64,000 nt of DNA from JAJVID01 sp963743425 (GTDB taxonomy: Bacteria; Acidobacteriota; Blastocatellia; RBC074), in NCBI GenBank assembly GCA_963743425.1, contig CAVUPU010000005.1, positions 1,054,001 through 1,118,000 on the forward strand, read 5' to 3'. Every line of letters starts with the position of its first letter. Position 1 is the first letter of the stretch. Below are positions 10,607 through 17,436 of this stretch, in pieces. The position numbers and the translations under genes are program-made. The notes beneath the pieces were generated by a model, which saw only the letters and a program-made list of their open reading frames with translations, did not search any database and was not told where the DNA came from.

Positions 10607-11152
10607 ATGGTTAATCGTCAGCGATGCGAAGAGAAGATCCGGTGGGTGGCAGCCGCGCTACATGAGCCGGACGAGTTCATGCGGCGGGCCCAGGCTGCCG
10701 CGACTGATCTCGGCCCAGGCTCGATCGAGACCTTGGCCGGACTGTTCCACAGCGAGCACAGCCCTCCGGCCGAAATAGCAGAGAAGTTTCCAGGGTTGGG
10801 AGACTGGATCGCCGCACGGCAGTTTGCCATATTTGAAATGTTCTACCATTTCCGGCAGGCGGCTTTGCCCGTGCTTCGCCGTGTTGCATATGGCGAATAC
10901 GACTGGACACAGGGCAACGCCATCGAAGTTCTGTGCCGCTTGGCGGCAGAGGGGATTGACCGGGAACGCACTCTGGCTGATCTAAAGTCCGAAATGCCTG
11001 GAATGCGCGACACCGCCCTGCTGTACGCGGCAGGTCCGCTGCTTCACCAGGCAAAGGAGAACCCGCAACTTGCCGCTATCGTCGAAGAGTTGCAACGGGT
11101 ACCCGCGTTCAATGAGGCGGTCGAGGATTTGCGGCGAAGCGGTCGCGTCTAA
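10607..11152 (+). CDS. Helical hypothetical protein (cassette gene)
   Basis: 181 residues, mostly helical, with SIETLAGLFHSEHSPPAEIA, FEMFYHFRQAALPVLRRVAY and GNAIEVLCRLAAEGIDRERT, a pattern like short HEAT-type repeat proteins. It begins 13 bases after attC 7 and its stop TAA is part of GTCTAACC, the first half of another attC (11145-11154) that is then cut off by a foreign fragment. No function is proposed. Confidence 0.65.
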   Translation: MVNRQRCEEKIRWVAAALHEPDEFMRRAQAAATDLGPGSIETLAGLFHSEHSPPAEIAEKFPGLGDWIAARQFAIFEMFYHFRQAALPVLRRVAYGEYDWTQGNAIEVLCRLAAEGIDRERTLADLKSEMPGMRDTALLYAAGPLLHQAKENPQLAAIVEELQRVPAFNEAVEDLRRSGRV

Positions 11153-11154
11153 CC
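11145..11154 (+). repeat. Left end of a truncated attC site
   Basis: GCGTCTAACC spans the stop codon of the preceding gene as in other cassettes here, but no matching right half follows; the next recognisable DNA is the iorA-like fragment at 11209. Confidence 0.5.
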
Positions 11155-11208
11155 AGGGCGCGGCTTTCTGGCGTGTGGAGTAGTCATTGCCGAACGGCCG
11201 TTTTATCT

Positions 11209-11368
11209 GAAGCCGGTCTGCACGCGGTAGTCTTATTGGCCGCTATCTTGATCGCCTCGCGGATGCGTTGATACGTTCCGCAGATGATTCCTGACGATAA
11301 AGCCGGTTGAATGATTTGGCGGCTCTTCAAGAGGCGCAAGACGGCGGGCCGTCTTGCGGAGGATTATC
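11209..11368 (-). pseudogene. Decayed copy of the iorA 3' end plus its upstream DNA
   Basis: Bases 11209-11283 match the 3' coding part of the small subunit gene near 2865-2937 (GCCTCGCGGATGCGTTGATA is identical). Bases 11284-11368 match the DNA upstream of that gene at about 3361-3450 (GATTCCTGACG, GCGGCTCTTCAAGAGGCGCA). The middle of the gene is deleted. This is a duplicated, internally deleted remnant that interrupts the cassette row. Confidence 0.75.
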
Positions 11369-11555
11369 TATCGGCAGGCCTCTTTGCGTCCGGGCTAAAC
11401 CCTATCCAGCGGGCTGCGCACTCCAAGCCCGCCACGATTCAGATCACGGGCAACTCGATCTGCAGAACTTCGCGGTAAAGAAACAGGATCGGCGGTTGTC
11501 CGGACATGCCGAGAGCCTCCATGTCGAAAAATTGGAGTGGACGTCTGTGAAACAA

Positions 11556-11584
11556 TTGTTCAGGTCGCGGATCAGCATTATACT
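11556..11584 (+). promoter_or_regulatory. Sigma-70-like promoter before module copy 2
   Basis: TTGTTC, 17-base spacer, TATACT. It has the same spacing and -10 as the promoters at 3475 and 4739 and points at the gene at 11659. Confidence 0.5.
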
Positions 11585-11658
11585 CCACCACGTCACACCG
11601 AAACAGCATCGTTCAATCTGATCAATGGCGCCTTAGCGGGAGAATAGCTCTGATGCTG

Positions 11659-12432
11659 ATGAGTAAGAAATTGAAACCAGGTCAGCCGGGAACCAAACGC
11701 CTTGTCACTCAATATGGTGGGCGTCTGGTTTGTGTGCGTTATCGCTATGACGCCGAACAACGCAAACGCTTCAAAACAGTCGAACTCATCGTCGAAGAAT
11801 CACTCTGGCAGCCACCTGCTAAAGCAATCCCGGACGACGAGATCGTCGGACTTCGTGTGGGGCTGAGAGAAGTTGACCTGCAACGCCAGGTAAAAATGGC
11901 GGGCGGCAAATGGAATCCCGGACGACGAGTATGGGAAATTAGCTATGGGCAGGTCGTGAGCCTCGGATTGACTGATCGGATTGAACTGAGAAATGTTTCC
12001 GATAATGGAAAGCCAATATGTTTCCATTATCAGAAAGTAGTTTCCGATAATGGAAACATGTTTCCGATAGTGGAAACATTAATCGTCCGCATAATTCATG
12101 TTAGCCGGCGAACCTGTATGCCTCTCCACTGGGTCAAGATCATCGCATCGGGTCACATGAGCACTCAGCGGCTCTTCGAGCCCGGGTTATCGTTCGGCGC
12201 CTGCAAACGCATGCGCCACTGGCCGAGTGTTGAGACGATGAACTCCTTTCTTGCGCAAGGGACCGACGACGGGGACCCCGGCACCACAATCGAGTGGGAA
12301 CCGTGTCAGTTGAGGCAAGAGGAGTACGAACAGTCAGTGATTGCTTTCATGAAGGGCGAGCCCTTCAAAATGGACACAGGGCAACGCAGTTGGGAGGACT
12401 GGTTCGAAGAGATGTCAAATGACCCCGGCTAA
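11659..12432 (+). CDS. Copy 2 of the KWNP-RRVW small gene, most complete, read-through into a following frame
   Basis: Begins MSKKLKPGQPGTKRLVTQYG, then YRYDAEQRKRFKTVELIVEE, VGLREVDLQRQVKMAGGKWN and WEISYGQVVSLGLTDRIEL. I recall this N-terminus from unnamed small proteins of cyanobacteria and Acidobacteriota. The palindrome array at 11995-12077 is in frame and encodes NVSDNGK and VVSDNGN, so no stop occurs until 12432. The natural protein is probably about 115 residues; the remainder is better explained as a separate gene starting at 12118. Compare the truncated copies at 4788 and 22186. Confidence 0.6.
   Translation: MSKKLKPGQPGTKRLVTQYGGRLVCVRYRYDAEQRKRFKTVELIVEESLWQPPAKAIPDDEIVGLRVGLREVDLQRQVKMAGGKWNPGRRVWEISYGQVVSLGLTDRIELRNVSDNGKPICFHYQKVVSDNGNMFPIVETLIVRIIHVSRRTCMPLHWVKIIASGHMSTQRLFEPGLSFGACKRMRHWPSVETMNSFLAQGTDDGDPGTTIEWEPCQLRQEEYEQSVIAFMKGEPFKMDTGQRSWEDWFEEMSNDPG
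11995..12077. repeat. Array of four GTTTCCGATAATGGAAAC palindromes (locus 2)
   Basis: Units begin at 11995, 12020, 12040 and 12060 in the same order and variants as at 5007-5088. Identity extends upstream into the coding part and downstream to CATGTTAG. Confidence 0.8.
12118..12432 (+). CDS. Hypothetical protein of a cassette (internal start)
   Basis: From ATG 12118 the frame encodes 104 residues (MPLHWVKIIASGHMSTQRLF, ending EDWFEEMSNDPG) with an acidic C-terminal half that looks like a normal soluble protein. GTTAG just upstream (12109) would be the end of the previous cassette, and the stop TAA lies in GGCTAACC of attC 8, the usual cassette arrangement. No family recognised. Confidence 0.5.
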   Translation: MPLHWVKIIASGHMSTQRLFEPGLSFGACKRMRHWPSVETMNSFLAQGTDDGDPGTTIEWEPCQLRQEEYEQSVIAFMKGEPFKMDTGQRSWEDWFEEMSNDPG

Positions 12433-12509
12433 CCACGTGCTGCAGCGGACGATCACCTTCCCTCGCTTCGCTCGGCCAGGGGTTCGCCGCTGAGCACGAG
12501 TCGTCAGGC
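12427..12509 (+). repeat. attC-like recombination site 8
   Basis: GGCTAAC (12427-12433) to GTCAGGC (12503-12509); arms CGTGCTGCAGCGGACGA and TTCGCCGCTGAGCACG. Confidence 0.75.
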
Positions 12510-12556
12510 GCCTATGAAAGGTATAGCAAATGAAAATTTGATTTTGCATAATCGCC

Positions 12557-12645
12557 ACCGAACATCCGTTGCGCCGGAGCCGCCGACCGAAGTCATGCAA
12601 CTTATTTGAAATCCCGTCGGCGGCCCGGTGAACTCGGCGTTAGGC
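12557..12645 (+). repeat. attC-like recombination site 9, next to the group II intron
   Basis: ACCGAAC (12557-12563) to GTTAGGC (12639-12645); arms CGCCGGAGCCGCCGA and TCGGCGGCCCGGTG. Only 47 bp separate it from attC 8, so the cassette between them is essentially empty. Its right end lies about 10 bases from the inferred 3' end of the intron. Confidence 0.8.
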
Positions 12646-12770
12646 TCCGACTAAATCAGTAGGGTCGAGGACTGGCGCGGTGCTCCCTTAGGATTGACCT
12701 ATCCGTTACTCCCCGTTTCCTCTGGGAGTGCCTCACGAGTCTTTCCGTGAGTCCGTTTCCAGTCCCCGCC

Positions 12771-12809
12771 CGTTCAAACGCAGCGTGCGGATTTCCCGCA
12801 CTGCGCTTT
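12771..12809 (-). ncRNA. Group II intron domain V
   Basis: On the minus strand AGCGCAG, TGCGG, GAAA loop, CCGCA, a CG bulge and CTGCGTT form the domain V hairpin with the catalytic AGC at the base. It lies just after the maturase stop, as required. Confidence 0.75.
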
Positions 12810-12840
12810 CCTGTTAACTTCACTTCAAGGGTTATGTGAC

Positions 12841-13629
12841 TTATCGTGCTGGGAGCGCTTTCGGCAGTAAGGCTGGTCGTCGAATTCGGTAATCATTGAA
12901 TAACCCCAGTTCATCGTACAACCACTGCCTACTCCACCTCTTCCAGCCGAAGCCTTTGCGCTTCCGCGCACGCATCAGATGTCGCCGGATCTTCTTTTCT
13001 ACCCAATCTCGAATGAAGTTGAAGCACGGCCCCGCATACCCGATGCGAAAGTAGTTCACCCAGCCGCGCTGGATCGGGGTGATCACCTTAATAATCCGAT
13101 CCACCGGTTGGCTTTGGTAGCGCCGGAAGACTTCCTTGAGTTTGCGCATTACTTCCTTCCGCTTCTTGCGTTTGGGCGTGTAGTGCGGCCGCCACACTCC
13201 TCGGCGTGAGCGAATGCGGCGGAAATCAAACCCCAGGAATCCGAAGCTCTCTCCTTTCGCCAGGTCTACGATCCGACTCTTTTCTTCATTGATTTCGACC
13301 TCGAGTTTGGCGAGTTCTTCGCGCAGTCGCTTTTCTACGGCCTTGAGCAGCCAGTCGTGTCGCGGGAAGGCGTCGACCAGAATCACCAGATCGTCCGCAA
13401 ATCGCGCGTATTCGATAAAGATGTACTGGCCCTCTCGCGTCGTCTCCTTCGCCCTCTCCAGCATCCGATCCACCTCGTTGAGATAGAGGTTACTGAGGAC
13501 GGGCGAGATCAATCCGCCCTGAGGAACGCCCCTTTTCCCCGATGCCTTGAGGATCATCGAGAGCAATCGCATCACGTCCCGGTCATTGATTCGCTCTGCT
13601 ACTTTTCCTAACAACACCGTGTGGCTCAC
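12841..13629 (-). pseudogene. Group II intron reverse transcriptase/maturase, C-terminal two thirds
   Basis: Encodes RT motifs GKRGVPQGGLISPVLSNLYL and YARFADDLVILVD (catalytic ADD), then GFLGFDF and the maturase X domain ending about RRPALLPKALPAR. No HNH endonuclease follows, consistent with class C. The N-terminal part is 2.46 kb away at 16081-16608. The junction reads ...AYFD (N part) and DTVSHTVLLGKV (C part), a single RT domain cut at the same codon. Neither half should be active alone. Confidence 0.85.
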
Positions 13630-13640
13630 AGTGTCGAACG

Positions 13641-14021
13641 ACCAATCAACTTAATACCCCCTTCAAGAACCCACCATCAGAAGAAGTCAGTTGCATCGAG
13701 GTCATCAACCAAACGCACCCTCTTTTCGGGCGTCGTTTTCAGGTCATCTCTGTCACTACCCCCTGCAACGCATCCGGCCATGTCTTCGTCCGTTACCAGG
13801 AGAAGATTGTTTTGCGGATACCCGTCACCGCGACCAACCTGGCTCACCTTCCCCCCACCATCCGCACCAAATTAACCTCGCAGGCTCTTGAGGAATTCAT
13901 CTCATTAGCCAATCAATACGAGGTCTTATGCCAATCCAACCGCAGGACGTCTGGGGACGACTCTCCTCTGACATCAGGCAACAACTCATCGAGGACATCA
14001 CAGCGATCCTCCAGGAGGTAG
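13641..14021 (+). CDS. First accessory gene of the recombinase element (start not visible)
   Basis: The frame encodes THPLFGRRFQVISVT, GHVFVRYQEKIVLRIPVTAT and QALEEFISLANQYEVLCQSN, which reads as a genuine protein and matches my memory of the protein usually encoded first in such recombinase elements. No ATG, GTG or TTG occurs in frame before 13812 (TTG), which is too late because the conserved part begins earlier. Either the start codon is unusual, lies outside the element, or was lost. Function is unknown. It ends 3 bases before the recombinase. Confidence 0.55.
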   Translation, partial: TNQLNTPFKNPPSEEVSCIEVINQTHPLFGRRFQVISVTTPCNASGHVFVRYQEKIVLRIPVTATNLAHLPPTIRTKLTSQALEEFISLANQYEVLCQSNRRTSGDDSPLTSGNNSSRTSQRSSRR

Positions 14022-14179
14022 TCTATGAGCATTTCAGAACTGGTCACCACACAGCATCTAACTCGTCAAGCGATCATTTACATTCGGCAGTCAACACCTC
14101 ATCAAGTCTTGACCAATCAGGAGAGCCTTCGCCTGCAATATGCTCTCAAGCAGCGCGCTCTCAGTCTCGGTTGGCGTGA
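13928..14179 (+). CDS. Second small gene of the recombinase element
   Basis: ATG 13928 gives MPIQPQDVWGRLSSDIRQQL followed by IEDITAILQEVVYEHFR, an amphipathic helical pattern that recurs before recombinases of this type. Only the first 38 or so residues look coding; beyond that the frame overlaps the recombinase start and becomes Ser-rich, so the true end is unclear. Function unknown. Confidence 0.45.
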   Translation: MPIQPQDVWGRLSSDIRQQLIEDITAILQEVVYEHFRTGHHTASNSSSDHLHSAVNTSSSLDQSGEPSPAICSQAARSQSRLA

Positions 14180-16073
14180 TGATCAAATCGAGATCATTGA
14201 TACCGATCTGGGCCTGACGGCAACTGCCGCTCAACATCGCGAGGGCTTCAAAGAACTCCTCACCAAAGTTACCTTGGAACACGTCGGCATCATTCTCTCT
14301 ACCGAAGTCACACGCCTCTCGCGCAACTGCACCGACTGGTATCCGCTGCTCAATATCTGCGGGTTCAAAGCTTGTCTCATCGCTGATCGCGATGGCATCT
14401 ATGATCCCGCCACTCCCAACGGTCGATTGTTGCTGGGCCTCAAGGGGACTCTCTCGGAGATGGAATTACATACCATCAAAGCCCGCATGCACGCCGGCCT
14501 CCTCAATAAAGCCGAGCGAGGCGATCTCGCTTTGCAACTCCCGATCGGCCTCGTCCGCGATGAACTCGGGCAGGTGCGGAAACACTCTTCACGCGAAGTT
14601 CAAGATCGTATCGCTCTGGTCTTTGACGCCTTTCTTCAACGCCGCACAGCCAGCAAAGTCCTTCAGTATTTCAATCAACAACAACTCCTGCTGCCAGGCC
14701 GCGACCGTTCTCGCGATCTCGTCTGGAAACCGCCGACCGTCAGCGCCATCATCTCCATCCTTAAGAATCCCGCTTATGCCGGCGCTTTCGTTTATGGACG
14801 GACCAGATGGAAACCGCGCGCCACTGCCAATCATCAGCCGCGCAGCAAACGGCTCCCCATAGAAGACTGGAAAATTCGTGTCAACGACAAGTATCCGCCC
14901 TATGTTTCCTGGGAGACCTTTGAGAAAATCCAGGCCATGCTCCGTGATAACCATGCCGAATACGATCGCAACAAAACTCGCGGCATTCCGCGAGCCGGGC
15001 AGGCGCTTCTACACGGGCTGCTCTATTGTGGCGAGTGCGCTCATAAAATGGTCGTTCAGTACACGCCCGCTACTTACTACCTCTGCAATCACCTGCGCCA
15101 ACAATATCGCGTACCTGTCTGCCAATACATTCCCGGTATTCCTGTCGATCAGGCCGTCCTTGAAGCATTCTTTCAAGCCCTCTCTCCCGTCGAACTAGAC
15201 GTCTATGCGCGGGCCATGGCCACGCACCGGCAAAACCGTGATCAAGCCCACCAGGCGCGTCAACAACAGATCGAGCGACTACGTTACCAGGCTGCACTGG
15301 CGCAACGACAGTTCAACCGCGTGGATCCTGACAACAGACTCGTCGCGGCAGAGTTGGAGGCTCGTTGGGAGGCCGCTTTGCGCGAATTGAAACAGGCCGA
15401 AGAATCAGCCGCACTAGCGGAGCAAGTCGTCGTCGTTCCTTTCGCACTCACTGCGGAACTGAAGGCGGCCTTCACTGCCATCGGAGAGAATTTGCCTCAC
15501 ATCTGGGAACAGGACCTCCTCTCGCGTGAACAGAAGAAGGCCCTTCTGCGATGCCTCATTGAAAAGGTCGTCTTGCACCGCATTGCGCGTGACTGCGCTC
15601 AGGCGCGCATCGTCTGGGTCGGTGGCGAGACAACCACCTTGCGCATTCCCATCTCGGTCCAAAAGTTCTCCGAACTCTCTGGCGCAGAGGAAATGGAGCA
15701 AACGATCCTCAAACTTTCAGCTCAAGGAGTCTCTGACGAAGAGATTGCGCAGCAACTCACCGCTCGCGGGCATCGCTCACCGAAGCATCAATCGGTCTTA
15801 CCGAGCACGGTGAAAACGATTCGCCTCAGACACGGTGTCATGATCGAGCGGCATCAATCGCATCCACGCCGCATTGAAGGATTCCTGACCGTCCCGCAGT
15901 TGGCCAATGAACTGGGCGTCACCGTTCATTTCATCTATGACCGTATTCACAAAGGCACGATCGAAATTGTCAAAGATCAAGCGACCGGGCTCTACTTGTT
16001 CCCCGATGGACCGGCGACCATCAAGCAGTTCCGAAAACTAATCGATGGCCGTCTCAAGAACTTGCGTTTTTAA
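14025..16073 (+). CDS. Large serine recombinase
   Basis: 682 residues. The resolvase domain starts about residue 15 with AIIYIRQSTPHQVLTNQESL, where the Ser after RQ is the nucleophile, and contains STEVTRLSRNCTDWYPL. The recombinase domain follows (about 190-300), then a zinc ribbon (CGECAHKM ... CNH ... CQY), a coiled coil (about 390-470) and a C-terminal MerR-like helix-turn-helix with FLTVPQLANELGVTVHFIYD. The Shine-Dalgarno GGAGG is 10 bases upstream. It is intact and presumably moves the element carrying it. Confidence 0.92.
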   Translation: MSISELVTTQHLTRQAIIYIRQSTPHQVLTNQESLRLQYALKQRALSLGWRDDQIEIIDTDLGLTATAAQHREGFKELLTKVTLEHVGIILSTEVTRLSRNCTDWYPLLNICGFKACLIADRDGIYDPATPNGRLLLGLKGTLSEMELHTIKARMHAGLLNKAERGDLALQLPIGLVRDELGQVRKHSSREVQDRIALVFDAFLQRRTASKVLQYFNQQQLLLPGRDRSRDLVWKPPTVSAIISILKNPAYAGAFVYGRTRWKPRATANHQPRSKRLPIEDWKIRVNDKYPPYVSWETFEKIQAMLRDNHAEYDRNKTRGIPRAGQALLHGLLYCGECAHKMVVQYTPATYYLCNHLRQQYRVPVCQYIPGIPVDQAVLEAFFQALSPVELDVYARAMATHRQNRDQAHQARQQQIERLRYQAALAQRQFNRVDPDNRLVAAELEARWEAALRELKQAEESAALAEQVVVVPFALTAELKAAFTAIGENLPHIWEQDLLSREQKKALLRCLIEKVVLHRIARDCAQARIVWVGGETTTLRIPISVQKFSELSGAEEMEQTILKLSAQGVSDEEIAQQLTARGHRSPKHQSVLPSTVKTIRLRHGVMIERHQSHPRRIEGFLTVPQLANELGVTVHFIYDRIHKGTIEIVKDQATGLYLFPDGPATIKQFRKLIDGRLKNLRF

Positions 16074-16080
16074 AGGAGCA

Positions 16081-16608
16081 TCAACATGCGAAATCGAAGT
16101 AGGCTCTCAAGTCAATGTCGATGACGCCTGTCTTGCTCTCGGCGATGGCTTGCGCCACTCTCAGCACCGCTTGATGCGCTGTCCGTCTGGGCCGATAGCC
16201 AAACGATCCGTCTTGAAAATCCGCCTCGAAAATCGGCTCCAGGATGAGCTTGAGCCCTCCCTGGACCACTCGATCCCGGATCGCGGGAATCGAAATGATG
16301 CGGACTTTGCCCCCATCTTTCGGAATCTCCGCTTTCCGGTTTCTCAGTGGCCGATACGCGCCTGTGACCAGTTCGTCCCTAATCTGCGCGAGGAAATCTT
16401 CCACGCCGCTTTCCTCGATGGCCTCGAAGCTCACTCCATCAATTCCCGGAGCGCCATCGTTTTCTTTGGCCAGTTTGTAGGCTTCGCGCAAGGTCTCCAG
16501 CTTACAGATGTGGACGTACAGTCCCCAGAAGCGCCAGGCCGGTTCAGCCTTCGCCTTGATGTATATCCTCCGTCTCAGGTCTTGCACACTGATGGACGCC
16601 TTTGTCAT
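16081..16608 (-). pseudogene. Group II intron reverse transcriptase, N-terminal third
   Basis: From ATG 16606-16608: MTKASISVQDLRRRIYIKAK, then NDGAPGIDGVSFEAIEESG, YRPLRNRKAEIPKDGGKVRI, DGSFGYRPRRTAHQAV and IDIDLRAYFD, i.e. RT motifs 0 to 3 in order. The frame then runs into the recombinase element and stops at 16081. It pairs with the C-terminal part at 12841-13629. Confidence 0.88.
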
Positions 16609-17132
16609 CTCGTCCGTGCCTCCCTTCTTGATTGAGGTGTTACCAACAGCAGGGCTCCTTCGCTCCGCGGGCATTGCCCCGCTTCCTCGCTACTACGAAC
16701 CCCTCCGCCACCCTCTCATCGTCGGCCGACTTCCCGGTTTCGCCGGTTATACGGCTTACCCAGCTTCCGCCGCTTTCACGACGGGATGAGGAGGGCTTCT
16801 CCAGTTGCTCGACACGTCCTTGTCACCGTGCTGTCGCTCCCACCCCGCCGGAGCAGCCCGCCGCTTCAGCCAGCTTGCGACGTTCTGTGTTGCCTTCGCC
16901 CTATGGTCGTGGGCTCGGCCTCCGGAGCTAATCTTTTTCGGGGCCACCTATGCGTTTACTTTCGTTACGGCCCGGTGACTCGCAGCCATCCTGAAGATGG
17001 TTGATCGATGGGCTTCAGGTCGTTGATTTCTCTCCTCCCTGCCATCTAAGCTACAAGGCGTCTGGCTTTTGCCTTGGTGGGACTGTCTCCCACTGAACGC
17101 GTCAGCCTTCGCTGGACGCACGACCACGCAAG

Positions 17133-17212
17133 ATTGGTACAGTACCGCGCGCGTAAGCAAGCGGCTGTCTCATAGGCCAGCCGCTTGCTTACGCGCGCGG
17201 TACTGTACCAAT
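17133..17212. repeat. Perfect 35-bp palindrome, 5' exon of the intron
   Basis: Arms 17133-17167 and 17178-17212 are perfectly complementary over 35 bases (starting ATTGGTACAGTACCGCGCGC) around a 10-base loop. The intron 5' end is 11 bases away, so this hairpin probably served as its target. Confidence 0.95.
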
Positions 17213-17288
17213 GTCCCAATGTTGCGTGTTTCGATTTAGTATTGGACACAAGTGTCTAATACTAAATCGGAACAACTGACATTGGTAC
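17205..17288. repeat. Second nested palindrome
   Basis: Outer arms GTACCAATGTC (17205-17215) and GACATTGGTAC (17278-17288) enclose CGATTTAGTATTGGACAC (17232-17249) and its 17/18 complement (17252-17269). The outer arm overlaps the end of the first palindrome. Confidence 0.9.
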
Positions 17289-17307
17289 ATCGAATGAAAT
17301 CACAGCG

Positions 17308-17402
17308 TCGAAGGCAAGCGTTTAGAGTACCGACTTTAGTCGGCGGCGTTCGGATGCCAAGCCCTGCCGACTAAAGTCGGTAGTCTAAACGCTTGCCTTC
17401 GA
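17308..17402. repeat. Third large palindrome with CCGACTTTAGTCGG cores
   Basis: Arms 17308-17344 and 17366-17402 match over 37 bases with one mismatch; each arm itself contains the small palindrome CCGACTTTAGTCGG. Confidence 0.92.
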
Positions 17403-17436
17403 TGGTTGCAGTTAAACTGAATGTGCCAATGTCGGC

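Larger units (their letters stand above)
13639..16098. mobile_element. Serine-recombinase integrative element inside the intron RT gene
   Basis: The pentamer TCGAA occurs at both junctions (13634-13638 and 16094-16098) and exactly once in the predicted uninterrupted RT sequence AGTGTCGAAGTAGG. Deleting one TCGAA plus the 2.46 kb restores the RT frame (AYFDTVSHTV). The element carries three plus-strand frames, the last being the recombinase. Serine recombinases join at a 2-bp core; the GA or CG in TCGAA would fit. Confidence 0.8.
12655..17121 (-). mobile_element. Group IIC-type intron, interrupted by a serine-recombinase element
   Basis: On the minus strand the intron appears to begin GTGCGTCC at 17121 and to end near CCTACTGAT at 12655, after a domain V at 12809-12771. 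It encodes a reverse transcriptase without endonuclease domain, as in class C introns. Total length is about 4.47 kb; subtracting the 2.46-kb insert leaves about 2.0 kb, the usual class C size. The 5' exon is a perfect 35-bp hairpin (17133-17212) and the 3' exon is attC 9. Class C introns insert next to terminator-like stem-loops or attC sites. The exact ends are inferred. Confidence 0.75.

Noticed and set aside
13691..13891. Two overlapping plus-strand frames at 13621 and 13691
   Set aside because: Frame zero at 13641-14021 has the protein-like content; the others are Pro/Ser/Arg-rich shadows.
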